Shown here: in pieces, positions 1 through 9,035 of the stretch
Numbering within the stretch: the first letter of the stretch is position 1
Layout: each line of letters begins with the position of its first letter
DNA from: Bog-473 sp963704355
GTDB taxonomy: Bacteria; Actinomycetota; Acidimicrobiia; Acidimicrobiales; RAAP-2
Assembly: GCA_963704355.1 (NCBI GenBank)
Contig: OY969891.1
Location: 62,001-126,000, forward strand
Length of the DNA stretch: 64,000 nucleotides
Reading direction: 5' to 3'
Position numbers and translations under genes: made by a program
The notes under the pieces: model-generated
What the model saw: only the letters and a program-made list of their open reading frames with translations
What the model was told of the DNA's origin: nothing
Database searches by the model: none

Positions 1-95
1 GGGTAACGATCGGCAACAAGGGGTTTCTTCGGGTGCGAGGGGTCACTGGAGCCGTCACCGTAATTGAACAGACCAGAATTTTTGGAGGTGACCCG

Positions 96-767
96 ATGAA
101 TAGTGCCGACGTAAGCAGTGAAACCAAGAGGAAGATTCCGACCCCAGGGGTTGTGGAGGTGAACCTCGAAGTGATCGTCATCGCAGTTGGAGATGTTGAC
201 CGGGCGAAGCGTTTCTACGAAAACCTTGGCTGGAGGCTCGACGCCGACGTCGATGGTGGTGAGGACTTCCGCCTGATCCAGTTCACTCCTCCGGGTTCTG
301 GGTGCTCGGTGCAATTCGGGATCAACCTCATCTCGGCCACACCCGGCTTCGGCCAAATTCCATACCTGGTCGTCTCGGACGTCGAGGTGGCGCGCAACGA
401 CCTGATAGCCCGGGGCGTGGAGGTGAGCGAGGTATTCCACGAGGGGCGGCCAGGCAGTCGCTTCCACGATGCCGGTCGTCTGCTCGGACCCTCGCCCGAC
501 CGCAGCAGTTATGGCTCGTTTGCTTCGTTCAGCGATCCGGACGCCAACGGGTGGCTGATCCAGGAGGTCACGACGCGGCTTCCCGGCCGCATTGACCCGG
601 GTGCGACGATCTACGCATCGGAGAGCGACCTGGCGGAGGCGCTTCGGCGTGCCGCACGGGCCCACAGGAAGCACGAGAAGCAGATGGGCGTAGCCGATCC
701 GGATTGGTCCGATTGGTATGCGAAGTACATGGTGGCCGAGCGGGCAGGCCACAAACTGCCGACCTGA
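96..767 (+). CDS. VOC-family (glyoxalase/bleomycin-resistance fold) protein
   Basis: About 223 residues. The start is set by GGAGGTG at 84-90 just before ATG at 96; an in-frame upstream start at 33 has no such site. The opening (VNLEVIVIAVGDVDRAKRFYENLGWRL) is the first beta-alpha-beta unit of the vicinal oxygen chelate fold, and FSDPDANGWLIQEV near residue 155 is the usual closing strand with its Glu metal ligand. A C-terminal extension of about 60 residues (RRAARAHRKHEKQMG, DPDWSDWYAKYMVAE) is of a kind often attached to VOC proteins in actinobacteria. Substrate cannot be told; a detoxification or dioxygenase-like role is possible. It seems to stand alone. Confidence 0.85.
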   Translation: MNSADVSSETKRKIPTPGVVEVNLEVIVIAVGDVDRAKRFYENLGWRLDADVDGGEDFRLIQFTPPGSGCSVQFGINLISATPGFGQIPYLVVSDVEVARNDLIARGVEVSEVFHEGRPGSRFHDAGRLLGPSPDRSSYGSFASFSDPDANGWLIQEVTTRLPGRIDPGATIYASESDLAEALRRAARAHRKHEKQMGVADPDWSDWYAKYMVAERAGHKLPT

Positions 768-1023
768 TTCAAAACGACACCGTGACCGGTCGCGTTGATG
801 CTGGCTCTCGGAGTTGGTCTCCAGGTGGCAGGGCCACGGACATTGACGGCGAGTGCGAAGCTGACCGACCAGGGTCTACGACGGGTTCCACGGATCGCCG
901 TCAGGCGCAGACTCTCTTCGGGTGAACGTACGTCAGACCTGGATTGCGATGGTGGTAAGCAGATCGTCGGTGGTTACGACTGGTGAAGTTCAGTACGTCG
1001 ATTTCTATCCTGGAGGTTTGTCC
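768..1023. other. Intergenic stretch without recognisable gene
   Basis: Short open frames exist but none has a ribosome site or family resemblance. It ends in GGAGGT at 1012-1017, the ribosome binding site of the next gene. Confidence 0.5.
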
Positions 1024-1461
1024 ATGTCCAAGCAGCAGAATATTGCCGCCCAGCAAATCGGTGGTGAAATCGGGGTCTCTCACGACTACGAACGCTTCAG
1101 CGAAGTGATGGCCGAGAATTTGATCGACCACGATGCGGCTGAGGGCCAGGCCCCTGGCGTCGAGGGGACTAAGCAGTACTGGCGGAGTCTCGGAGAGTCG
1201 TTCCCAGACTTCAAGCTCGATGTCGATCTGTTCGAGGCCGACGACGACTACATCACGTTGGCCTATCGCCTGTCCGGGACTCACATAGGTGAGTACATGG
1301 GGTTCGATCCGACCGGCAAGCATTTTGAGGTCCGCTCAGTGCAGGTGGGACGGTTCGAAGATGGGCTGATGGTCGAGCGGTGGGGATCGACGGACATCCT
1401 CGGGATCCTGACGCAGCTCGGCCTCGTGAATCTGCCGCAGCCGGCGCTGGTGTCGGCGTAG
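1024..1461 (+). CDS. SnoaL-like / ester cyclase family protein
   Basis: 145 residues, started at ATG 1024 because GGAGGT lies 6 bases upstream; longer in-frame starts from 922 lack a site. It has the NTF2-like alpha+beta cone signature of SnoaL polyketide cyclases: a helix with NLIDHDAAEG, then GTKQYWRSLGESFPDFKLDVD and strands with a conserved Arg/His network (YRLSGTHIGEYMGF, FEVRSVQVGRFEDGLMVERWG). Many such proteins in actinobacteria are not polyketide enzymes but small-molecule binding or isomerase proteins, so the reaction is unknown. It runs toward the kinase gene on the other strand. Confidence 0.8.
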   Translation: MSKQQNIAAQQIGGEIGVSHDYERFSEVMAENLIDHDAAEGQAPGVEGTKQYWRSLGESFPDFKLDVDLFEADDDYITLAYRLSGTHIGEYMGFDPTGKHFEVRSVQVGRFEDGLMVERWGSTDILGILTQLGLVNLPQPALVSA

Positions 1462-1590
1462 TGAGAGTCCGACGGAGGTCCTGATACCGAACGGGAGTGC
1501 CGCGAGTTCGGGTGGCTCACCCAGGACGGAATAGTGGCCTTCACTCCGAACGGTTCGGTGTTCGGTCTCCGGCGGAAGCGGTTCCGGCGC

Positions 1591-3636
1591 TCAGCCCTGC
1601 ATGGGAATGGAGACGAAGAGCGACGTCCCATGGCCGGGGACACTCTCGACCACGAGGTGGCCACCGAGCGCCTCCGCTCTGTCCTCCAGCCCACGCAGGC
1701 CGGTTCCACCGTCGATGTCCACCCCGCCGATGCCATCGTCCTCGACGGTCACCAGGAGCTGTGACGTCGACTCTCGCACGTGCACTCGACCAGACGTGGC
1801 CCGCGAATGCTTCGCCACGTTAGCCAATCCCTCCGCCACCACGAAATAGGCGGCTGCCTCGACATGGGATGCATATCGACCGGCCGGTGCCACCACAGTG
1901 ACGGGTATCCGGGACCGTGACGCGATGGAATCCAGGGCAGCGAGGAGACCCCCCCTCGAGAGGATCCTCGGATGGAGACCCGCCGCAAGCTCACGGAGCT
2001 CCTCGAGGCCGGCTTGTGTCGTTTCGATAGCGGAGCGCAGTGCGGCCCGGGCCGCCGGAGGGTCGCCGTCGAATCGCTCTTCCGCCATTTGAAGGTCGAT
2101 GACCGATGCCACGATCCGCTGCTGCGCACCATCGTGGATGTTCCGTTGCAGGTGTCGGCGGGCTTCGTCGGCTGCGGTCACGATTCTCACGCGTGATTGT
2201 AAAAGCTGGGTACGGGCAAACTCGTTCGTGAGTGCGGTGGCGATCATCTCGGCGAACCTGACGACGCACACTTCAGCGCTGGACGGAAGAATCTCATCAG
2301 ACTCCACGACGAGGGCTCCCCAGAGTTCGTCCTGCACGATGACGGGGGCACCGACTTCAGATCCTGAGGACCCCCCGAATCCTGCCGATTCCACAACTCG
2401 ATAGCCAGCCTGCAGGGTCTGGATGCGATGCCTGAGAGTGCCGAGGTCCGTGTCCGGATCGGGCGCGTCCCGGCGGTGCGGTGCCCGACCATCTCCTCGC
2501 CATGCCTGAACCGCACGGGATCCTTCGTCGTCCGTGAACTCCACTACCCTCACCTGGCGCGCAGCGAGCAGTGGGCCGACTGCGGAACAGACCGCGGCGA
2601 CGATGTCGTCCCCGCTCGCCCCACCCGCGACCATCGTGGCAACACGACTGAGGGCCGACTGTTCATCAATGAGCTTGTTGAGTCGATCGAGCGATTGCGT
2701 GTTCGCTATCGCTGTGGCTACGAGCTCAGTAAAACGCGAGAGTCGATCCTCCGCTTCGCTGGGGGGTTGATCGGAACCTTCCCAATAGGCGATGACCACT
2801 CCCCACGTGCGGCCATCGACGTTGATGGGGGCGCCGATACCAGATCGGATTCCGACACCGAGAGCCAACATCGCAAACGCGCCAGCAGTATCTGCGTAGT
2901 CCTCAATTCGGGCGGGCCTGCCAGTGTGGGCCACCACGGCCATCACGCTCGGATCGTCAAGACTCCAATGACTACCGACCTCGAGAGGCGCGATGCCCCA
3001 TCCCGCAATCTTTGTCGCGACCGAGTCTTGATCGAATCGGATCATGTTGATCCCAGGTACACCTAAGACCTTGGCAACGCCGCCAGCCACCGCAGAGAAG
3101 ACCTCGAGCGTGTCTGCCCCTTTGGCGACCAATGTCGCAACCTCTCGCAGGGCCGTTTGTTCATCGGCCAGTCTGTGCAGTTCCTCTTTGAGCAGCACTT
3201 CTTCTGAGAGGTCCCGCACAGCGCCGTAGATGAGGAGCGGCTCGCCGTCGACCCGCGAGAGTGAGAGCTCAACTGGAAACTCGGTCCCGTCGCTTCGCAT
3301 GGCAACCAACTCAAGCCGCTTGCCGAATAGTCGGGGTTCGCGGGTTTCGACGAATCGAGCGAGAGCTTGTCGGTGAAGATCTCGAAGAGACGGTGGAACG
3401 ATCAGATCGCCCAGCAAATGCCCGAGGACCTTGCTACGTGCGTAGCCGAAGGTCCTCTCCGCCGAGGGATTGAACTCAACTACCCGGCCCTCGCCGTCGA
3501 TCACGATGACGCAGTCAAGTGCAGCCTCTAGGTAGCCTCGCTCCTGAGCCTCATCATCCGAGGTCCGGCCGGCATGTTCACCGATGCTGCTGGGCTCGGC
3601 GTCCATCTCATGTCCGATGCCTGAAACGACCGTCAA
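1591..3636 (-). CDS. PAS-GAF-GAF sensor histidine kinase, NarL/LiaS class
   Basis: 681 residues without clear membrane segments, so probably cytoplasmic. Order: PAS domain around 35-135 (ALDCVIVIDGEGRVVEFNPSAE), coiled linker, two GAF domains (about 165-310 and 325-470), HisKA_3 dimerisation helix with phosphoacceptor His in RRHLQRNIHDGAQQRIVAS, and an HATPase_c domain (ANVAKHSRAT N-box, DDGIGG G1 box, GTGLRGLEDRAEALGG G2 box). HisKA_3 kinases pair with LuxR-type regulators, and exactly such a gene starts 174 bp away on the opposite strand (3811). GAF/PAS domains suggest a soluble ligand, redox or gas signal; which one cannot be told. Start could also be Met11. Confidence 0.9.
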   Translation of the reverse strand: MTVVSGIGHEMDAEPSSIGEHAGRTSDDEAQERGYLEAALDCVIVIDGEGRVVEFNPSAERTFGYARSKVLGHLLGDLIVPPSLRDLHRQALARFVETREPRLFGKRLELVAMRSDGTEFPVELSLSRVDGEPLLIYGAVRDLSEEVLLKEELHRLADEQTALREVATLVAKGADTLEVFSAVAGGVAKVLGVPGINMIRFDQDSVATKIAGWGIAPLEVGSHWSLDDPSVMAVVAHTGRPARIEDYADTAGAFAMLALGVGIRSGIGAPINVDGRTWGVVIAYWEGSDQPPSEAEDRLSRFTELVATAIANTQSLDRLNKLIDEQSALSRVATMVAGGASGDDIVAAVCSAVGPLLAARQVRVVEFTDDEGSRAVQAWRGDGRAPHRRDAPDPDTDLGTLRHRIQTLQAGYRVVESAGFGGSSGSEVGAPVIVQDELWGALVVESDEILPSSAEVCVVRFAEMIATALTNEFARTQLLQSRVRIVTAADEARRHLQRNIHDGAQQRIVASVIDLQMAEERFDGDPPAARAALRSAIETTQAGLEELRELAAGLHPRILSRGGLLAALDSIASRSRIPVTVVAPAGRYASHVEAAAYFVVAEGLANVAKHSRATSGRVHVRESTSQLLVTVEDDGIGGVDIDGGTGLRGLEDRAEALGGHLVVESVPGHGTSLFVSIPMQG

Positions 3637-3810
3637 GGTTCATGTTCTCGCTGTGAGGCGCTTTGGCAGGGCCGATACGACGCGTCATAATGGTTCCATC
3701 CGGCAGAACAATGCCCAATTACCCCCAAATTGTGACCGCTAAACGCTCCGCCTGGCAATCGATCTCGTTCATGGAGGTCCTGAGCCTCGACGCGGGCGCG
3801 GGGCTGCCCA

Positions 3811-4476
3811 GTGGTCGCTGACGGCGGCATCCGAGTCGTCGTTGGCGAGGATCACCCAATCGTGCGCGCCGGCATCGTGAGCGTTTTGGAGGGCGCCGGC
3901 TTCCAGGTCGTCGGAGTAGTCGAGGACGCTGAAGAGCTGGTGCAACTCACCGAGGCTCAGCAGCCTGACGTCGTTGTCACCGATATCCAGATGCCTCCCA
4001 CCTCGACTGATGATGGACTCGAGGCGGCGTTGGCCATCAAAGCCGCCTGGCCGCACATCGGAGTGGTCGTCCTCTCTCAATTCCTCGAAGCTCAGTATGC
4101 GGTGGCGCTGGTGAGCGAAGGTGCGGAGGGTCTCGGGTACCTGCTCAAGGATCGCGTCGGCGATCTCGCTGTGTTCACGGATGCCGTCAGGCGGGTCGCC
4201 AACGGTGGCTCTGCTCTGGACCCCCAAGTGGTCCGCCGCATGGTTGAGCGACTCCGCCAAGACAGCCCGATTGCTCGGTTGACATCTCGTGAGCGCGATG
4301 TGCTCACTTTGATGGCAGAGGGACTCTCCAATCAGGGGATCGCGGACCGTCTGGTCGTCGGTGTGGCGGCAGTCGAACGTCATGTCACCAGCATTTTCGT
4401 CAAGCTGGGACTTAAGCCGACGTCCGAAGACCATCGACGAGTGCTGGCTGTTCTGACCTACCTCCACAGCAACTAG
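3811..4476 (+). CDS. LuxR/NarL-family response regulator
   Basis: 221 residues from a GTG start. Receiver domain 8-125: acidic pocket GEDHP, phosphoacceptor Asp in VVVTDIQMPP, conserved Lys in YLLKDRVGD. HTH_LuxR at about 158-215: LTSRERDVLTLMAEGLSNQGIADRL and VERHVTSIFVKLGL. Divergently placed with the HisKA_3 kinase at 1591-3636, which is the expected partner, so the two probably form one two-component system transcribed from the 3637-3810 spacer. The loop after the phosphoacceptor (PPTSTDDG) is slightly extended, as in many actinobacterial NarL members. Confidence 0.9.
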   Translation: MVADGGIRVVVGEDHPIVRAGIVSVLEGAGFQVVGVVEDAEELVQLTEAQQPDVVVTDIQMPPTSTDDGLEAALAIKAAWPHIGVVVLSQFLEAQYAVALVSEGAEGLGYLLKDRVGDLAVFTDAVRRVANGGSALDPQVVRRMVERLRQDSPIARLTSRERDVLTLMAEGLSNQGIADRLVVGVAAVERHVTSIFVKLGLKPTSEDHRRVLAVLTYLHSN

Positions 4477-4499
4477 GCCCGACGCGGAGCTGGCTGCGC

Positions 4500-4919
4500 T
4501 CAGCGGGGACAGAGATACTGGCGCAGATTTGTCGTCGCCAATTGCGTTTTGGGAACGAATCCCACTGCGCCGCATTCCTGCGCGAGCTTCTCGGTCGCAG
4601 CATCGGGATCTGACGATGTGAGGAGCACCGGGATCTCCACGCCCAAGCCCGACAGTCGAGTCAGTAGAGCGAACCCATCGGACGACGCCAGGTTGACGTC
4701 GAGGAGGACGGCATCAGGATGCAACTGCCGGACCGCCTCGATCGCCTCGGCTTCATTTGCCGCATGACCAGCAATATCGAATCCTCTTGCTCGCAGCAAC
4801 CCGCTGATCAAGTCCCGAAATGATGGGTCATCGTCCACGACAAGAACAGCACTTCCCACAGATTCCAGGGTATATGGCTGCTTTGAGGCCGCAATCGTGT
4901 GGTCCCTATGCCACGCCAT
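4500..4919 (-). CDS. Single-domain response regulator (receiver only)
   Basis: Receiver fold with the DDD acidic pocket (VLVVDDDPSFRDL), phosphoacceptor Asp in AVLLDVNLASSDGF, Thr/Ser in VLLTSSD and Lys in GFVPKTQL; nothing follows the receiver. The frame is open to 5006, but residues before MAWHRDH look non-coding, so ATG 4919 or the GTG about 20 codons later (VGSAVLVVDDD) are better starts. It converges on the LuxR regulator ending at 4476. Stand-alone receivers act in phosphorelays or bind other proteins; the partner may be the nearby PAS/GAF kinase, which is inference. Confidence 0.75.
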   Translation of the reverse strand: MAWHRDHTIAASKQPYTLESVGSAVLVVDDDPSFRDLISGLLRARGFDIAGHAANEAEAIEAVRQLHPDAVLLDVNLASSDGFALLTRLSGLGVEIPVLLTSSDPDAATEKLAQECGAVGFVPKTQLATTNLRQYLCPR

Positions 4920-5035
4920 TGGGTAAACCCCACTGTCAGGCGAGGAGCGTCCGAGGGACATTCTGAAGCAGGCGTGATTGACCAGCTCGGCGGATCTCCT
5001 CAACATGGAGTGCAGACTCTTGTGGAGGTATCTGA

Positions 5036-6463
5036 ATGATGAGGTCGTCGTCAGTCATGTCGCCTCGAAGCGCCCGACCACTCGCCATACGACACCACCG
5101 CACGGAGCTGCGTCCTCCCGATGAGGTCATCAACAGCCCGTCGTTGCTTCTCCGCATCGCCGACCGGCTCGCATCATTCGACGGGGAGTTGGCCCGCGAG
5201 GCGTTCCTCGAAGCACTTGACGCGGCCCTTTCGGCCCGGCGCAATGGCAGCCGTGGCGGCCTGGTGCTGGTGGCCGACGCGGCCCGACGCGGCCCATCAG
5301 CAAACACGCCGCCACGAGCCGTCGACCTCCTCCTCGAGGGCCTGATAACCCGCGTGTCGGAGGGCTATCGATCGGGCGTCTCCAGCCTCGGGTGTGCGCT
5401 GCGGGCGTTCGGCGAAGCCGAATACGCCGTCGAGGACCTCCGGTGGCTGCGGTTGGCGTTCCGTATCGCGATGGAATTGTGGGATGACGAAGGATGGCAA
5501 CACGTGGTGGACAGGTTTGCATCATCCGCTCCGTCGTATCGAGGCTGCCTGAGAGATGAACGACACGCCGCAGGACGTCATCTCGGGGAAGCGCCATTCG
5601 GATACTCAGCCGAAAATCACTCCCGTGAGAACACCGGAGTCGACAGGTATGAGGAAGGTCTGATCGAACTGAGGTCCCTCTTGGTGGGATTGAATGGCCA
5701 TCGACTGAACGATGCGGGGATTCAAGACGGAGAGCCACAGATTGAAGGCGTCTCGAAGTTCCTGGTTGAGTACTCACAATCCGTGGTGTGCAACGGCTTG
5801 GGTTGCTACGAGTACGCGTACTCCGCTGCGCAGCGCGCGCTCACGTACGAGGACGTCGGCCTTCATGGTTGGGTTCTCTGTGAGCTGGTGGAGGCGAGCG
5901 CCCGCGCTGATCGCGAGGACAGCGCAGCCGACGCTCTGACCGAGCTGTCCCGGATGACCCAGAGCAGCGCGACCGAGTGGGCGCTCGGAATGGAAGCTCG
6001 GTCACGGGCTCTTCTGCACAAAGGGAAGGCGGCGGAGGAACTGTATTGCGAGTCGATCGGTCGGCTCAGCCGCACCAGAGCTCGAGTGCATTTGGCCCGA
6101 GCCCAACTTCTCTATGGTGAATGGCTGCGTCGAGAGAACCGGCGAGTCGACGCCAGGCAAGCGCTGCACAGTGCTCGAGCCACATTCGAGGCGTCCGGTG
6201 CACGGGTCTTTGCCGAGCGATCCCTCCGTGAGCTCATCGCCACCGGAGAGACGGCACGCAAACGAACGGAGGAGGACCGCTTCCAGCTCACCGCGCAGGA
6301 GTGGCAGATCGCCCAATTGGCCGGAAGGCGCCTCTCGAATGCGGAGATCGCGACCCAGCTGTTCATCAGTCCCCGAACAGTCGAATGGCATCTGCACAAG
6401 GTTTTCACCAAGCTCGGCGTGAACTCCCGGAAGCAGCTGGCTGCGGCACCGCAGGCGTGTTGA
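5036..6463 (+). CDS. LuxR-family regulator, LAL type lacking its ATPase domain
   Basis: 475 residues. The C-terminal 65 residues are a good HTH_LuxR (LTAQEWQIAQLAGRRLSNAEIATQLF, SPRTVEWHLHKVFTKLGVNSRKQL). The rest is TPR-like helical repeat typical of large ATP-binding LuxR (LAL) regulators, including SPSLLLRIADRLASFDGELAREAFLEAL. Family members are usually 850-1000 residues with an N-terminal AAA/STAND ATPase with a Walker A; none is present here or upstream, and the middle (SSAPSYRGCLRDERHAAGRH) looks as if repeats are missing. It may be a decayed gene that kept an open frame, or a reduced regulator. The N-terminus overlaps the 5' part of the antisense receiver frame. Confidence 0.75.
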   Translation: MMRSSSVMSPRSARPLAIRHHRTELRPPDEVINSPSLLLRIADRLASFDGELAREAFLEALDAALSARRNGSRGGLVLVADAARRGPSANTPPRAVDLLLEGLITRVSEGYRSGVSSLGCALRAFGEAEYAVEDLRWLRLAFRIAMELWDDEGWQHVVDRFASSAPSYRGCLRDERHAAGRHLGEAPFGYSAENHSRENTGVDRYEEGLIELRSLLVGLNGHRLNDAGIQDGEPQIEGVSKFLVEYSQSVVCNGLGCYEYAYSAAQRALTYEDVGLHGWVLCELVEASARADREDSAADALTELSRMTQSSATEWALGMEARSRALLHKGKAAEELYCESIGRLSRTRARVHLARAQLLYGEWLRRENRRVDARQALHSARATFEASGARVFAERSLRELIATGETARKRTEEDRFQLTAQEWQIAQLAGRRLSNAEIATQLFISPRTVEWHLHKVFTKLGVNSRKQLAAAPQAC

Positions 6464-7164
6464 GCGTACGGAGCCGATACAACAGCCGATACAACAGGGC
6501 TCAGCCTGGAGGGCTCGATCCAATGTGACCGGGTCTTCTGCGGGTGCCACGGTGTGGGCGGAGCACTATTGAGACTGTGGTGAGGACTGAACCTCCTCGG
6601 CGAAAGGTCTATGTGAGCAATCCCGATGGGACCCCACGGCTCAACTCCGTTCTGATCGACATGGAGGTTCGAGATGTCGTGTTCGACTGAGCTGGTGACA
6701 CAAGCTACGCGCGTAGTTAGGGATCTGGTGCGGCTGTCGCTGGATGAGGCAGGAGTCCAATGAGGTCCTCCTGGAGGGCACGCGTGTCCTGAACGAGGCA
6801 GTTCGTCGAGCCTGGGGCGGTCTCACCAGGTAGTGGTCGTTGACGGTCACAACTCAGTACCCGCAACAGCAGACCGCATCGTCCCCCTAGGCGCTCGAAC
6901 ACTTCAGACGGATCGGCACCCTCGTCAACACTGCCGCGATTGTCATATCGAAGCCGTTCTCCGAATGGGACCACCAGAACAACCAGGGATTTGCCCTGGC
7001 GCCAGTATCCACGCCGAACGGCAACCATATGTCTCGGGAAGATCGTGGTGTTCAACAACCGCTCACTGAGCTTGGTCGAAGGACCGTGTTGTGAGGGCGG
7101 GGCCACGAGCTTATCGACGTGACAAGAACAGACATCGAGCGTCATGACTGGAGGATCCTGAACC
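6464..7164. other. Gene-poor 700-bp stretch with decayed coding traces
   Basis: No intact gene is visible. The only recognisable coding trace is a pyruvate-oxidase stub at 7039-7080, described separately. The near-duplicate phrase AGCCGATACAACA occurs twice in a row at 6472-6496. Confidence 0.5.
7039..7080 (+). pseudogene. Stub of a ThDP-dependent pyruvate oxidase
   Basis: Fourteen codons read KIVVFNNRSLSLVE, matching KIVVFNNGALSFVE in the intact pyruvate oxidase at 10733-12469, including the NN just after the thiamine-diphosphate site. No other part of the enzyme is readable before or after it, so this is a relic at best. The match is short and could be chance, but the motif is family-specific and the intact paralogue is 5 kb away. 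Confidence 0.35.
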
Positions 7165-8511
7165 ATGCCTACACAGAAGACGATCACGAGATCACCTCAC
7201 TCAGAAAGCAATTCCAAGCGTGGTCACGCGCTGGACTCGAAGTCTCCTCCGCCCGGCTCGGTGGCGAAGGCCGTACTGTCGGGCCTTGACCAGATTCGTG
7301 GCTGGCAGGAGGACCTCTACCGTGATCTCCATCGCAACCCTGAGCTGTCCTACCAGGAGCACCGGACGGCGGCGATCATGGCGGATCACCTTCAAAGTTG
7401 GGGCTACGAGGTCCACAGCGGAATTGGAAAAACGGGGGTGGTGGGCATACTGCGCAACGGAGATGGCCCTGCCGTACTATTGCGGTCCGAGATCGATGCC
7501 TTACCGGTGGAGGAAAAGACCGGGCTCCCCTACGCGAGTACGGTTCGGGAAACCGACGCGGCCGGTAATAACGTACCTGTCATGCACGCGTGCGGTCATG
7601 ACGCGCATATGACCTGCCTGCTCGGTGCGGCCGAGCTGCTCGCCGTCGCACGTGAGCACTGGAACGGAACACTGGTGACCGTGTTCCAACCTGCCGAGGA
7701 GCTCGGAAGCGGAGCCCGTAGCATGGTTGATGACGGCCTCGTCGATCTGGTCGGAAAAGTGAATGTGGCCCTCACACAGCACGCCTTGCCGTTTCCTGCC
7801 GGCCAGGTAGCGAGCCGCCCCGGCACCACAATGTCCACAGCCGACAGCATGAAGGTGACGGTCTATGGCCACGGAGGTCACGGTTCAATGCCGCAAGACT
7901 CAGTCGATCCGGTCGTCCTCGCCGCCAGTATCGTGATGCGGCTTCAGACCATAGTCGCTCGCGAGATCGCGCCGACCGAGTCCGCCGTGGTATCTGTCGG
8001 CAGTATCCAGGCCGGCACCAAAAGCAACGTCATAAGCGATCACGCCGTTCTGCTCTTGAACATCCGCACCTACAGCGAGGATGTTCGCACCAAGGTCCTT
8101 GACGAGGTGCACCGGATCGTGAAGGCCGAGTGCGTGGCGTCCGAGTCGCCAAAAGACCCTGAGTTCGAGATGTACGAGCATTTCCCGATCACGTCCAATG
8201 ACGTGGCGACAACGGCTCGCGTTCGATCGGCCTTCGACGCGGTGTTCGGCCAACAGTCGAAGGATCTCCCCCTGCAGACCGTGAGCGAGGATTTCAGCGC
8301 TATCCCTGATGCCTTCGGCGCTCCGTATAGCTACTGGGGACTTGGGTGTATTGCCCCCGACCTCTACGAGAAGGCGAAGGCGGCCGGGCGCATTGCGCAG
8401 GATATTCCAGTCAATCACTCTGCGCTGTTTGCCCCGGTTATTCAGCCGACGCTTGACACTGGGACAAAGACTCTTGTCGCGGCATCCCTGGCTTGGCTCG
8501 GTCGTTCCTAA
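7165..8511 (+). CDS. M20-family amidohydrolase (hippurate/IAA-amino acid hydrolase type)
   Basis: 448 residues with an N-terminal tail of about 35 residues that looks disordered. Core: LHRNPELSYQEHRTA, HACGHDAHMTCLLGAAELL (metal ligands His/His and catalytic Asp), FQPAEELGSGARSMVDDG (Glu-Glu pair) and the dimerisation domain with GHGGHGSMPQDSVDPV. The final NHSALFAPVI supplies the last His ligand. M20D enzymes hydrolyse N-acyl amino acids (hippurate, IAA-conjugates, N-acetyl amino acids) using two metals. No export signal, so cytoplasmic. It lies alone between two debris-bearing spacers, so no pathway is implied by context. Confidence 0.9.
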   Translation: MPTQKTITRSPHSESNSKRGHALDSKSPPPGSVAKAVLSGLDQIRGWQEDLYRDLHRNPELSYQEHRTAAIMADHLQSWGYEVHSGIGKTGVVGILRNGDGPAVLLRSEIDALPVEEKTGLPYASTVRETDAAGNNVPVMHACGHDAHMTCLLGAAELLAVAREHWNGTLVTVFQPAEELGSGARSMVDDGLVDLVGKVNVALTQHALPFPAGQVASRPGTTMSTADSMKVTVYGHGGHGSMPQDSVDPVVLAASIVMRLQTIVAREIAPTESAVVSVGSIQAGTKSNVISDHAVLLLNIRTYSEDVRTKVLDEVHRIVKAECVASESPKDPEFEMYEHFPITSNDVATTARVRSAFDAVFGQQSKDLPLQTVSEDFSAIPDAFGAPYSYWGLGCIAPDLYEKAKAAGRIAQDIPVNHSALFAPVIQPTLDTGTKTLVAASLAWLGRS

Positions 8512-9035
8512 TGTTGACGTTGTGTTGAACGCACCTAGGTCGGCCAGACTTACCTGAGCGGGAGAATTACCGCTCGACCGCCAACTGGCATTGGTACGCC
8601 CGCCGTTCCAAGCAGCACGATCTTGGTTGCCATGGATACGCCCTCCTGGTTCGCTTTGAGAGGGACTCTCCGGATCACGAAGTCCTCGGCCCCCGGGGGG
8701 TGTACCTTCAATTGTCCAATCGACATCGTCGGCAACACTTGCCCAGTACACAGCTTGCGTTGGGGGAACTTGAATCTTGGAAAACGGCCGTGGTTGTGAC
8801 CGTTTCGTTCCTTGACCATTCGCGACGTATCCGGATGGTACGGCGACGAGGTCAGTCAAATCGGACGTTCGAACTTGAACAGCTGTTGTTTGTCACATTC
8901 GGACCGGGGTCTTCCATGGGTGTGATGAACCTTTCGATGGATCACAATCACGGCACGGCATCGAAAGTGCCCAATCGGAAGTTCTAAACATCTCACAATC
9001 GAAACTCTCGAGGGAGCAAAGGGGTCGACTTCATT
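8512..9035. other. Intergenic region with one gene stub
   Basis: No complete gene. A minus-strand MBL-fold N-terminus is readable at 8550-8633 (listed separately); the rest shows no coding signature. A purine-rich AGGGAGCAAAGGGG at 9011-9024 precedes the LemA start. Confidence 0.5.
8550..8633 (-). pseudogene. N-terminal stub of an MBL-fold metallo-hydrolase
   Basis: From ATG 8633, preceded on the minus strand by GGAGGGCGTATCC, the frame reads MATKIVLLGTAGVPMPVGGRA, the usual first strand and loop of ribonuclease Z-like MBL hydrolases, then stops at 8550. The HxHxDH metal site and everything after are absent. A proper ribosome site with only 27 codons of family-like sequence suggests a gene cut by deletion. 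Confidence 0.4.
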
